DNA of 64,000 nucleotides from contig JAEUUO010000009.1 of the NCBI GenBank assembly GCA_016787575.1, forward strand, positions 62,001 through 126,000, given 5' to 3'. The translations under genes were made by a program, and so were the position numbers. Positions 18,015 to 26,371 of the stretch are shown piece by piece. Every line of letters begins with the position of its first letter. Position 1 is the stretch's first letter. The notes under the pieces are model-generated. The model made no database searches and was not told where the DNA came from. It saw nothing but the letters and a program-made list of their open reading frames with translations. The stretch comes from Saprospiraceae bacterium (GTDB lineage Bacteria > Bacteroidota > Bacteroidia > Chitinophagales > Saprospiraceae).

Positions 18015-19301
18015 ATGAACAAACTAAGTATTTTATGTTTCCTGTTTTGCCATTCGGCAACAATGCATTCGCAGCCTGCGCCTGCGGAAAAGCAGCAGGA
18101 AGCCATTGCAATTGTTGGCGCTACGATCCATGTTGGAAATGGTCAATCCATTGCAAATGGAGTAGTTGTATTTGAAAAAGGAGTGTTGCAATATGTTGGA
18201 ACGGATTTCAACAAAGCAGTAAACATAAAAAACCGGATTGATGCTAGCGGAAAACATATTTATCCTGGATTTATTTGCATGGCTACCAATTTGGGACTGG
18301 CAGAAATAGAACAAGTTAAGGCAACGATTGACTACGAAGAATTTGGTTCTATGAATCCTAACGTACGTTCGTTAACATCCTACAATACAGACAGTAAAAT
18401 TATTCCAACCGTTCGCAGCAATGGCATGTTACTGGCACAAGTGATCCCCAATGGCGGGATCATTTCAGGACAATCGTCTGTAATGCAACTGGATGCCTGG
18501 AATTGGGAAGACGCAGTTGTAAAAGCAGATGAGGGCATTTTTTTAAATTGGCCCTCACCCAATCCACCCCGTCGTTTTGGGCCAGATGCCGATAAAACTC
18601 AACAAGATCCCGATCGCTACCAAACTGAAATGAATGCTTTGAAAGCCTATTTTGATGAAGCCCTGGCATATTCTAAAGTTCCCCACAAAACAAATGTTAA
18701 TCTGGCCTATGAATCCATGAAAGATTTATTCAAAGGAATTAAAAAACTATACATCCGCACACAGGCAGCAAAAGCAATCATACATTCGGTGCAATTTGCT
18801 GAGAAGTATGGTTTGAAACCGGTTTTAGTAGGGGCAAATGAAGCCTGGCGCGTTGTGGATTTTTTAAAGGAACATCAAGTTTCTATAATTTTAGGGCAAG
18901 TGCACAGTTTACCTGCCCGGGAAGATGATGATTACGACCAGCCATTTAAAAATCCTAAAATTTTGCAAGATGCGGGTATTTTATATTGTTTTTCAATCAC
19001 CGGTTTTTGGGAACAGCGAAATTTGCATTTTCAAGCCGGGCATGCATTGGGATATGGATTAAATTATGAGCAAGCCATTGCAGGCTTAAGTTTAAATCCT
19101 GCCAAAATTCTGGGACTGGATCAAAGATTGGGAAGTCTGGAAGCAGGCAAGGAAGCAACATTGTTTGTAAGTGACGGAGATGTTTTGGATATGCGAACCA
19201 GTCGGGTGACTCGTGCGTTTATACAAGGAAGGGCCATAGATCTTGACAATAAACAGAAAGAGTTGTACAGAAGATTTTATGCCAAATACCATCCCGAATA
19301 A
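18015..19301 (+). CDS. Secreted amidohydrolase-like protein lacking the HxH motif
   Basis: I start at the ATG at 18015, which gives a signal peptide (LSILCFLFCHSATMHSQ); the longer frame overlaps the preceding gene. The 428-residue protein has the amidohydrolase N-terminal sandwich (IAIVGATIHVGNGQ, IDASGKHIYPGFI) and the C-terminal SLNPAKILGLDQRLGSLEAGKEATLFV. The HxH motif is replaced by Ala90 and Asn92 in FICMATNLG, so metal binding of the usual kind is unlikely. It may be a partner subunit of the preceding protein, pairing with its active module. It is 16 nt downstream and surely co-transcribed. Confidence 0.8.
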   Translation: MNKLSILCFLFCHSATMHSQPAPAEKQQEAIAIVGATIHVGNGQSIANGVVVFEKGVLQYVGTDFNKAVNIKNRIDASGKHIYPGFICMATNLGLAEIEQVKATIDYEEFGSMNPNVRSLTSYNTDSKIIPTVRSNGMLLAQVIPNGGIISGQSSVMQLDAWNWEDAVVKADEGIFLNWPSPNPPRRFGPDADKTQQDPDRYQTEMNALKAYFDEALAYSKVPHKTNVNLAYESMKDLFKGIKKLYIRTQAAKAIIHSVQFAEKYGLKPVLVGANEAWRVVDFLKEHQVSIILGQVHSLPAREDDDYDQPFKNPKILQDAGILYCFSITGFWEQRNLHFQAGHALGYGLNYEQAIAGLSLNPAKILGLDQRLGSLEAGKEATLFVSDGDVLDMRTSRVTRAFIQGRAIDLDNKQKELYRRFYAKYHPE

Positions 19302-19325
19302 GATGCAGCTAAGGATTCCCGTTTA

Positions 19326-19934
19326 ATGTATATGTTTATACGCCAAATCGTTTTTTTCTATTTAATTCCGGCTTTTCTAATTGCACAAGATCAGCCTAAG
19401 GAATTTCAAACGATCATTGACGGGCAGCCTGTAAAAGTAATTGTAAACAATGGAGATACATTGTTTGAAATATTATTAGAAAAGGCAGTTGTTCGTCCGG
19501 TTATTGTATTTGATGATTATAAATCGGAAAATCTCTATCATAAGTATAGACGGTATGCTGCGGTAGTTTATCCGTATGCAGTGCATGCGGTACGATTGTA
19601 CAATCAATTGCAAATACTAACAGAAGGGCAGACCGATAAAGAACGAAGGAAAATTGTCAAGCAAATCAGCAATACCTTGGAAGAAGAATTTGAAACTCCG
19701 TTAAAAAATTTGACCAAGACGCAAGGATTGATTTTAACCAAAATGATTGAGCGACAATTGGATAAACCGTTTTATGGCATTGTGAAAGAATTGAAAGGTG
19801 GTTTTTCTGCTTTTATGTGGAATGAAGTAGGAAAGATGAATGGATATAAATTGAAGAATAAATATGAAAGAGGGCAGGATAAAATTATGGATGCCGTTTT
19901 GGATGAATTTGATATGACTATAGATTTAGAATAA
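19326..19934 (+). CDS. DUF4294-family exported protein
   Basis: The 202-residue protein has a signal peptide (FIRQIVFFYLIPAFLIAQ) and the DUF4294 core: VVRPVIVFDDYKSENLYHKY, then RRYAAVVYPYAVHAVRLYNQL, KIVKQISNTLEEEFETPLKNL and LTKTQGLILTKMIERQLDKP. It ends with SAFMWNEVGKMNGYKLKNKY. The family is common in Bacteroidota, and its function is unknown to me. It is followed 2 nt later by the mevalonate decarboxylase gene, so the two share a transcript. Confidence 0.85.
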   Translation: MYMFIRQIVFFYLIPAFLIAQDQPKEFQTIIDGQPVKVIVNNGDTLFEILLEKAVVRPVIVFDDYKSENLYHKYRRYAAVVYPYAVHAVRLYNQLQILTEGQTDKERRKIVKQISNTLEEEFETPLKNLTKTQGLILTKMIERQLDKPFYGIVKELKGGFSAFMWNEVGKMNGYKLKNKYERGQDKIMDAVLDEFDMTIDLE

Positions 19935-19936
19935 GT

Positions 19937-20959
19937 ATGAATACAAACATTAGCTGGGAAGCACCTTCAAATATTGCAATTGTAAAATATTGGGGCAAAC
20001 GGGCACAACAATTACCAATCAATCCTTCCTTTAGTTTTACTTTAAATAATTGTAAAACTAAAACGAGCATACAATGGGAACAACGAAGCGGTCAAGATCA
20101 TTTGGATTTTGAATTTTTTTACGATGGTCAACGAAAGCCGCGCTTTGAATATAAACTCAAAACATTTTTTAACCATGTTGAAGCACTTTATCCAGCATTC
20201 AAGTCTGTTTATTTAAATATAGATTCCATCAACAGTTTCCCACATTCAGCAGGGATTGCATCATCCGCATCGGCAATGGCAGCCCTTGCTTTGTGTATGA
20301 TGAGTATTGAAAATGATATCAATGGTGTTGTGATGCAACAAGATGAATTTTTAAATAAAGCATCCTATTTAGCTCGTTTAGGTTCTGGTTCTGCATGTCG
20401 CTCTGTGTATCCATTGGCTGCAGCTTGGGGATACTCCAAGACTTTAGCAGGGAGCTCAGATGATTATGCAGTTCCTTTAGCAAATCAACTTCATGAGGAA
20501 TTTAAAACAATCCAGGATTATATTTTTATTGTCAGTCGTGCAGAGAAAAAAGTTTCCTCCAGTGCCGGACATCAATTAATGGAAAATCATCCATACCGGG
20601 ATGCACGCATTCAACAAGCACATGAAAATTTTAATTTGTTGTTACCGGTATTAAAAACTGGAGACTGGACAACTTTTATAAAAATTTGTGAAACGGAAGC
20701 ATTGAGTTTACATGGATTGATGATGAGCTCTAATCCATCTTATATTTTATTAGAACCTGAATCTATTCACATTATCAATGAATTAAAATTATTTCAACAA
20801 GAATCCAAATTACCCATCACTTTTACAATAGATGCGGGTCCCAATATCCATGTTTTATTTCCATTGCGAATACGGGAAGAAGTTGATGCATGGATCCAAA
20901 ATTGCTTGAGTAAATATTGGGAAGAAGAACAAATTATTTTTGATGGGCTTCAATCTTAA
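19937..20959 (+). CDS. mvaD: Diphosphomevalonate decarboxylase
   Basis: The 340-residue protein is a GHMP-kinase-fold enzyme that decarboxylates mevalonate diphosphate to isopentenyl diphosphate with ATP in the cytoplasm. SWEAPSNIAIVKYWGKR is the N-terminal substrate loop. SFPHSAGIASSASAMAALAL is the ATP/phosphate loop, and LGSGSACRSVYPLAAAWGY carries the conserved Ser/Arg. TFTIDAGPNIHVLFP is the C-terminal GHMP motif containing an Asp. Length fits the family. Its presence implies the mevalonate route to isoprenoids in this organism; no other pathway gene is in the window. Confidence 0.95.
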   Translation: MNTNISWEAPSNIAIVKYWGKRAQQLPINPSFSFTLNNCKTKTSIQWEQRSGQDHLDFEFFYDGQRKPRFEYKLKTFFNHVEALYPAFKSVYLNIDSINSFPHSAGIASSASAMAALALCMMSIENDINGVVMQQDEFLNKASYLARLGSGSACRSVYPLAAAWGYSKTLAGSSDDYAVPLANQLHEEFKTIQDYIFIVSRAEKKVSSSAGHQLMENHPYRDARIQQAHENFNLLLPVLKTGDWTTFIKICETEALSLHGLMMSSNPSYILLEPESIHIINELKLFQQESKLPITFTIDAGPNIHVLFPLRIREEVDAWIQNCLSKYWEEEQIIFDGLQS

Positions 20960-21010
20960 TCCCAAATTATTGGTTAGAGCCTTGATTTTTGGAATTGAAA
21001 ATTTATTTTT

Positions 21011-21817
21011 TCACCAAATATTTTTCTGCTCCAGATTTACTTTTTCTGGATAAAATAATTTGGTAGTGCGAAGAAAATTTTCAGAAAAATCTGAAACGTA
21101 AAATTGATCATTCCCGGATTTTTGATCACTTAGCAATTCTTTTTCAGCCAAGGCTGTTTTTAATGCAGTTGCGGTAACTTCGGTTGAATCCAAAACCGGC
21201 ATTTTGTGATGAAAAAATTCACTTATTTCCTGTTTAATAAGCGGATAATGGGTACATGCAAGCAATAAGGCATCAATATTTTTTAATTGTGGATCGCTTA
21301 AATAAGTTTCTAATACAGAGCGGCTGATTGCATTATTTACAAAGCCTTCTTCAATCATAGGAGCTAATAATGGAGTTGCGAGAGAATACAGTTCTACTGA
21401 TTTTTTTTGAACATGAAATTGTTTGTCATAAACACCGGATTGGACAGTAGCATGCGTTGCAATCAAACCAACCCGATGGTAATCATGTTGGCAACAATAA
21501 TCGACCAGGGGATCCACTACATTTACAAAGACTGCCTTGTCTTTAAAAAATTCTAATAAAACTTCATAAGCTGCGGTGGAAGCTGAATTGCAGGCAACAA
21601 CAATGGCTTTACAATCATTTTCTAATAAAAAGCGACAGATTCGCAAGGAATAATAGCGAATGGCATCGTGAGACTTTTCACCATAAGGCAAATGGGCCGT
21701 ATCCCCAAAATAAATAAATCGTTCGTTAGGTAAGTTGTAATGAATAGCAGAAGCAACCGTAAGACCGCCGACTCCGGAATCGAATATTCCAACAGGCCGC
21801 CTGGCATTGTTATTCAC
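21011..21817 (-). CDS. murI: Glutamate racemase
   Basis: The 268-residue protein interconverts L- and D-glutamate for peptidoglycan synthesis, without cofactor. VGIFDSGVGGLTV has the conserved Asp near residue 13. VVACNSASTAA has catalytic Cys76, and LLACTHYPLIK has the second catalytic Cys188 followed by His190. The length is normal. It lies 3 nt downstream of the second OmpH gene, an order seen in many Bacteroidota, where it ends the bamA-ompH-ompH-murI run. The start ATG at 21817 is well placed. Confidence 0.95.
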   Translation of the reverse strand: MNNNARRPVGIFDSGVGGLTVASAIHYNLPNERFIYFGDTAHLPYGEKSHDAIRYYSLRICRFLLENDCKAIVVACNSASTAAYEVLLEFFKDKAVFVNVVDPLVDYCCQHDYHRVGLIATHATVQSGVYDKQFHVQKKSVELYSLATPLLAPMIEEGFVNNAISRSVLETYLSDPQLKNIDALLLACTHYPLIKQEISEFFHHKMPVLDSTEVTATALKTALAEKELLSDQKSGNDQFYVSDFSENFLRTTKLFYPEKVNLEQKNIW

Positions 21818-21820
21818 AAA

Positions 21821-22330
21821 TCAGATTCCAAGTTTTAATCTAACGCTGGCAGTTACATCCATGGAATCAGCTGCATAAAGTAAGATGCCTGTGCTGGAAT
21901 CAAAGATGTAAGTAAACTGCCCTTCAGTTGCAACTTGTTTGATGGCATTATTCACTTTATCGATCAAAGGCTGAAGCAATTCTTGTCTTTTCGTAGTTAG
22001 TTGTTTTTGAACTTCTTGTTCATATTTAGACAATTCACCTTCTTGTTCTTTTAATTTTTTTGCTTCTTCGTCCAATGCTTTCGGACTGATTTCACCGGAT
22101 TGTTCTCGGCGTTGCAAATCTTTGTATTTTCCTTCTAATTCCTGAACCATCATCTGACCTTTTTTCTCTAATTGGGTCTGAAGTGCTTGTAAATTGGCAT
22201 CTGCCTGTTTGACTTCAGGCAATTCAGCCAAAAGGGCCTGAGAATTCAAATAACCAAATTTTTGGGCATTCAGGCCGGTAAAAGAAATCAAAATACTAAG
22301 TATCGATAAATATAAAAGCTTGATATTCAT
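21821..22330 (-). CDS. OmpH/Skp-family periplasmic chaperone (second copy)
   Basis: I take the ATG at 22330, which gives a signal peptide (MNIKLLYLSILSILIS). The 169-residue protein has a short N-terminal strand (KFGYLNSQALLAELPEVKQ), a long charged coiled coil (LQTQLEKKGQMMVQELEGKY and KLKEQEGELSKYEQE) and a C-terminal strand pair (TYIFDSSTGILLYAADSMDV). This is the OmpH/Skp fold, a trimeric chaperone that carries outer-membrane proteins through the periplasm. It follows a paralogue at 22381-22905. Confidence 0.9.
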   Translation of the reverse strand: MNIKLLYLSILSILISFTGLNAQKFGYLNSQALLAELPEVKQADANLQALQTQLEKKGQMMVQELEGKYKDLQRREQSGEISPKALDEEAKKLKEQEGELSKYEQEVQKQLTTKRQELLQPLIDKVNNAIKQVATEGQFTYIFDSSTGILLYAADSMDVTASVRLKLGI

Positions 22331-22380
22331 TCGTTTAAAAATTTTGGACTGCAAAGATAGGATAGCGAAGCCGATCCTGA

Positions 22381-22905
22381 CTATTTAGATTTTAATTTTT
22401 TAATGATTGCTTCTGTCTTATCCAGGTCTTTGCTGTAATAAATGATTCCAGCAGAACCGCTGGTATCAAACATTGCTTCCAGGCCACTTCCTGAAGCAAA
22501 TTCCTGAATTGCTGCATACACACGATCTTGTATTGGACGAACGAGGTCTTGTCTTCTCTTGAAAAGTTCGCCCTCTTCTCCAAAGCGGTCTTTTTGAAGT
22601 TTGCGCACCTCTTTTTCCTTATTGGTTATTTCTTCTTCTTTTTGCTTGCGCTGTTCTTCAGTTAAAAGGACTTGTTCAGCCTGATATTTATTATACATGG
22701 CCTTTATTTTATCGTATTCAATGGAAATTTCCTGTTTCCAGCCGGCAGCTACGCGGTCTAATTCATCCTGAGCTTTTTTGTAGTCGTCCAGATTATCCAA
22801 TACTTTATTGACATCAACCAGGGCAAAACGTTGCGCGGACATGGTTTCTTTCATTCCAAATGCAAGTAAAACCATCAATAAGATCTTATTCATGCTGTTT
22901 TTCAT
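22381..22905 (-). CDS. OmpH/Skp-family periplasmic chaperone (first copy)
   Basis: The 174-residue protein starts MKNSMNKILLMVLLAFGM, a signal peptide; the internal Met5 is an equally good start. FALVDVNKVLDNLDDYKKAQ opens the OmpH domain. A coiled coil of about 70 residues follows (YNKYQAEQVLLTEEQRKQ onward), then PIQDRVYAAIQEFASGSGLE and a closing strand pair. It is a Skp-type chaperone paralogous to the next gene. In many Bacteroidota bamA lies directly upstream of this pair; here the upstream 830 nt hold no such gene. Confidence 0.9.
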   Translation of the reverse strand: MKNSMNKILLMVLLAFGMKETMSAQRFALVDVNKVLDNLDDYKKAQDELDRVAAGWKQEISIEYDKIKAMYNKYQAEQVLLTEEQRKQKEEEITNKEKEVRKLQKDRFGEEGELFKRRQDLVRPIQDRVYAAIQEFASGSGLEAMFDTSGSAGIIYYSKDLDKTEAIIKKLKSK

Positions 22906-23339
22906 TTTAATGCTTAGTTTAACGAGTTTGTATTTATAAAATTGCGTAAAAGTAAGGTTTTTGCCGGTTTAGCATCTACCTTGTTTAGACTCAAACTCTA
23001 ATATAATTCCTTTCGTTTCCCTAAACCCATATTTAACCTAAACTTAACGGCAGGATAAGATATATTTTTCGTAAATGGGTTAGCTTATAATCTTTAGTTG
23101 GTATCTGACAAATGGCATCGGCGACATATAAATTAATGTAGTATACATGTCAAACAAGAAGGATAATCTAAAATCTTGGACGATATTTTTGAAGCCCAAA
23201 CCCATGAAAGATGCTTTTAATTATTTTAAGTCTAAAGTTTCAATATATTAAAAAAAATCCGAGACTATAACCTCCAATGAGAATTAATTAAATACTTTAA
23301 ATTGACGCTCTTTTAATGAGTTTGGGGTTCAACGGGAAC
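22906..23339. other. Gene-free stretch upstream of the ompH pair
   Basis: No reading frame of coding quality is visible on either strand, and no tandem repeat. It must contain the promoter of the minus-strand ompH-ompH-murI run, but I could not pick out convincing -33 and -7 boxes. Confidence 0.4.
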
Positions 23340-23622
23340 ACAATTTTATAGTAGCACTTATTTAACGATGGTGCATATGCAATCTGCTGTGGTTTCCAAT
23401 GCCTTTCAATTGGAAGAACCATATAGCTATTATTTTTATAATTAAAACAAAGTAATCTCCAGGTTAAAAGGATAAGACTGGTCTTTCACTAAAATTAAAT
23501 TCGCCAAGAAATAAAAAAGAATCTCCAAATTAGTTTACATATTGTAATATAAATTCATTGGCTTCTGATTGTTTGAAGTCCTTATGAATAAATAGATCTA
23601 CTTTTCTATATAAATTTTGCAT
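23340..23622 (-). pseudogene. Possible decayed coding sequence
   Basis: Reading the minus strand from the ATG at 23622 gives 30 codons, MQNLYRKVDLFIHKDFKQ and SEANEFILQYVN, then TAA at 23530-23532. The same frame continues with FGDSFLFLGEFNFSERPVLSF, stops again at 23464-23466, and resumes with PGDYFVLIIK. The composition after the first stop looks protein-like, as in a gene killed by nonsense changes. I do not recognise the product and chance is possible. Confidence 0.3.
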
Positions 23623-23720
23623 CTTATTTTACTTTGTTAAAAATCAAATCTATTATATGAATTCATGTTAATTCCATGTTTTAACAGATGTTCTTTTTGA
23701 ATTTCTGTAGTATTTAAAAA

Positions 23721-23737
23721 CCTAAAGTATCTTTAGG
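23721..23737 (+). promoter_or_regulatory. Perfect 7-bp hairpin 2 nt before the hutH start
   Basis: CCTAAAG-TAT-CTTTAGG is a perfect inverted repeat at 23721-23737, and the hutH ATG is at 23740. In the mRNA it would occupy the ribosome landing zone, so it could tune initiation or be a protein-binding site. The arms resemble those of the leader hairpins at 10272 and 30182, which may be coincidence. Confidence 0.4.
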
Positions 23738-23739
23738 CC

Positions 23740-25227
23740 ATGAATTCAGTTTATCTATTGGGATCACGAGATTGCAGTATCCAGGATATTAAAAAGATAT
23801 TGCATGAGGACTTAACATTAGAGGTTGAGCTTGATTTAAAATTAAAACTGCAGCAACAACGCATAAAGCTGGAATCGATTCTTCAAGAAAGTGATCGGGC
23901 GATTTATGGAATTAATACTGGATTTGGCGCTCTTTGCAATACCATCATTCCAGACGATAAACTCAGTGATTTGCAATCGAATTTGGTAAGATCACATGCC
24001 TGTGGTTTTGGAGCGTTTGTTCCAATTCCAACTGCTAGATTGGTATTGTTACTGAAAATTATTTGTCTTTGCAAAGGATATTCTGCGGTTCGATGGGAGT
24101 TGATTGATTTTTTAATTCAAATATTCAATCATAAGTTCACACCACAAATACCGGAGATGGGTTCTTTAGGTGCATCTGGAGACCTGGCGCCTTTAGCGCA
24201 TCTTTCGTTACCTTGTATAGGAGAAGGAATTTTGTATTTTGAATCAAAAGCGTATCCAAGTTATGAATTGCTTTCTAGTCGAAACATTTCTATACCTTAT
24301 TTAAAAGCAAAGGAAGGATTGGCCTTACTGAATGGTACTCAATATTCTCTTAGCTTATTATTTACTGCATGGGATTCCGCAATTAGATCGTATCATAACA
24401 GCAATTTAAATGCAGCCCTATCCATGGAAGCATTTAACTGCAATTTGGGATTTCTACATCCAATGATTCATGATATTCGAAAACAAAAAGGGCAAATACA
24501 TGCAGCCAGAGAAATTTCAAATTGGTTTGAAGGTAGTGATTTAAGCGCAAGAGATAAAAAATCAGTTCAGGATCCGTATTCTTTTCGTTGTGCTCCACAA
24601 GTACATGGAGCCAGCTATGATGCCATTGACTATTGCAGGCATATTATTGAAAACGAAATCAACAGTGTTACAGACAATCCATTGATGCTGTCAGAAACAG
24701 AAATAGTGTCAGGAGGAAATTTTCATGCACAGCCGCTTGCCCTGGCATCCGATTTTTTATGTCTTGCAATTGCAGAGTTGGCCAATATTTCTGAAAGACG
24801 CTTGTATCAACTTGTTTGTGGCTTGCGAGGCTTGCCGGATTTTTTAACTTCAGAACCAGGATTAAATTCCGGATATATGATCGTTCAGTATGCGGCAGCC
24901 GCAGCAGTCAGCTTAAATAAACAGTATTGCAGTCCATCGTCCATTGATTCGATCATCAGTTCTAAAGGGCAGGAAGACCACGTAAGTATGGCTGCAAATG
25001 CCGGCATCCGATGCAATAAAGTTGCTCAACAGACAGAAATGGTTTTGGCTATGGAATGGCTTACTGCTGCGCGAGCCATGCATTTCAGGCCTGAATTTAA
25101 AGTTGGAACTAAGTTAAAAAATTTGTTGGATTTATATCAGCAGCAGGTAGCTTTTCAAGAGAGCGATCACATACCTTCACTGTTTTATCAGAAGACGTTG
25201 GATTTTCTTAAAACTATAAACCATTAA
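23740..25227 (+). CDS. hutH: Histidine ammonia-lyase (aromatic amino acid lyase family)
   Basis: The 495-residue protein removes ammonia from histidine to give urocanate. The MIO cofactor triad is present as A145-S146-G147 in GSLGASGDLAPLAH. Tyr56 lies in AIYGINTGFGAL, and RSHACGFG and GGNFHAQPLA are present. The sequence QEDHVSMA with Glu412 is the HAL signature, since PAL and TAL enzymes have other residues there, so I favour histidine over tyrosine. Length is normal. No other hut gene is nearby, and a PagL-like gene follows after 1 nt. The alternative is a lyase for pigment synthesis. Confidence 0.88.
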   Translation: MNSVYLLGSRDCSIQDIKKILHEDLTLEVELDLKLKLQQQRIKLESILQESDRAIYGINTGFGALCNTIIPDDKLSDLQSNLVRSHACGFGAFVPIPTARLVLLLKIICLCKGYSAVRWELIDFLIQIFNHKFTPQIPEMGSLGASGDLAPLAHLSLPCIGEGILYFESKAYPSYELLSSRNISIPYLKAKEGLALLNGTQYSLSLLFTAWDSAIRSYHNSNLNAALSMEAFNCNLGFLHPMIHDIRKQKGQIHAAREISNWFEGSDLSARDKKSVQDPYSFRCAPQVHGASYDAIDYCRHIIENEINSVTDNPLMLSETEIVSGGNFHAQPLALASDFLCLAIAELANISERRLYQLVCGLRGLPDFLTSEPGLNSGYMIVQYAAAAAVSLNKQYCSPSSIDSIISSKGQEDHVSMAANAGIRCNKVAQQTEMVLAMEWLTAARAMHFRPEFKVGTKLKNLLDLYQQQVAFQESDHIPSLFYQKTLDFLKTINH

Positions 25228-25228
25228 T

Positions 25229-26371
25229 TTGAAAAGTGGAATCCTGGTTTTTTGTTTAATATTCAGTTGTCATTTGACGGCACAGTTTTCTAACTGGACT
25301 CTGCAAGCAGCATATGTTCCAGGAAAATTATCGAAACACACAGAGAAGATGTTGTATGATCCAAGCGGTATTGCATCCTTTGCCGAATTGGATTTAGTTT
25401 ATCAAACTCAAGGAAATTTTGCCTGGGAGCGGTACTATAAATTGCCCCGATATGGAATTTCTGTGCGTTATTTGGATCTTGGAAAGCCACGTGAAATTTT
25501 AGGAGATGGTTTTTCAATTGCTCCATACATGGACTTTGGATTTTTGCAACACAGAACATATTCCATTCATTTTTTAATTGCATGTGGATTGGCGTATTTA
25601 AATTTACCTTATGACATCAAGACAAATTCAAGGCAGACTGCAATTGGATCACATTGGAACAATCATACCAGTTTTCAAATCAGGGTTGAACATTCCTTTT
25701 TAACTAAGCACGCTTTGTTTTTGGGTGCAAGTTTAAGTCATACGAGCAACGGCGCTTACAAATCACCCAATTTAGGTTTGAATTATTTATCAGGGGTTGT
25801 TGGTATAGGACTTAATTCTCAAAAGCAGCAGACCTATGAACGTTTACAAGACAACTTGGTTTCAGAAATTGACAAGGGAGATCCTCATTTTTCATTTCAG
25901 CTGGAATGGGGAGCTACCTGGAAAGAAACACGCATTCCCAATGGTCCGAAATATTTGATCAATTACTGGACGACAGATTTTGGTTATCAATATACAAATT
26001 ATAAATCCTGGCGAATTGCGGTTGATATGGAAAACAATCATTTGGCTTCGTATTTTAGTGATTACACTGAATTGAGAAATAATAAGAAACAGGCAGCAAA
26101 GGATGGATTGCGATTGAATGTATACGGAGGTCACCAATGGTTGTTTGGAGGTATCAGTTTAAGTTTAAAAGCCGGTTATCAGTTTTTAAGAAATATCAGT
26201 TTGGATGATTATCCCGTTGTAACTAAACTGGATCTTTGTTATCTTGTGCCTTATGCATTTTTAAATCGAGTGAAACCCTATTTAGGAATTAGTTTGAAAA
26301 CACATTTTGGTACTGCAGAATATATTGGTGTTATGGTAGGACTTCGTTTAGATCGTTATAATAAAAAATGA
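25229..26371 (+). CDS. PagL-like lipid A deacylase / acyloxyacyl hydrolase (outer-membrane barrel)
   Basis: A TTG start at 25229 gives a signal peptide (SGILVFCLIFSCHLTAQ). The 380-residue product is a beta barrel. Its central part contains GASLSHTSNGAYKSPNLGLN, which matches the PagL catalytic motif HxSN, here His171 and Ser173. PagL removes the 3-O acyl chain of lipid A in the outer membrane. At 380 residues it is much longer than classic PagL (about 150-170). The extra C-terminal 190 residues form more barrel-like strands (WKETRIPNGPKYLINYWTTD, YPVVTKLDLCYLVPYAF). It begins 1 nt after hutH and overlaps the M48 gene by 4 bp. Confidence 0.7.
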   Translation: MKSGILVFCLIFSCHLTAQFSNWTLQAAYVPGKLSKHTEKMLYDPSGIASFAELDLVYQTQGNFAWERYYKLPRYGISVRYLDLGKPREILGDGFSIAPYMDFGFLQHRTYSIHFLIACGLAYLNLPYDIKTNSRQTAIGSHWNNHTSFQIRVEHSFLTKHALFLGASLSHTSNGAYKSPNLGLNYLSGVVGIGLNSQKQQTYERLQDNLVSEIDKGDPHFSFQLEWGATWKETRIPNGPKYLINYWTTDFGYQYTNYKSWRIAVDMENNHLASYFSDYTELRNNKKQAAKDGLRLNVYGGHQWLFGGISLSLKAGYQFLRNISLDDYPVVTKLDLCYLVPYAFLNRVKPYLGISLKTHFGTAEYIGVMVGLRLDRYNKK

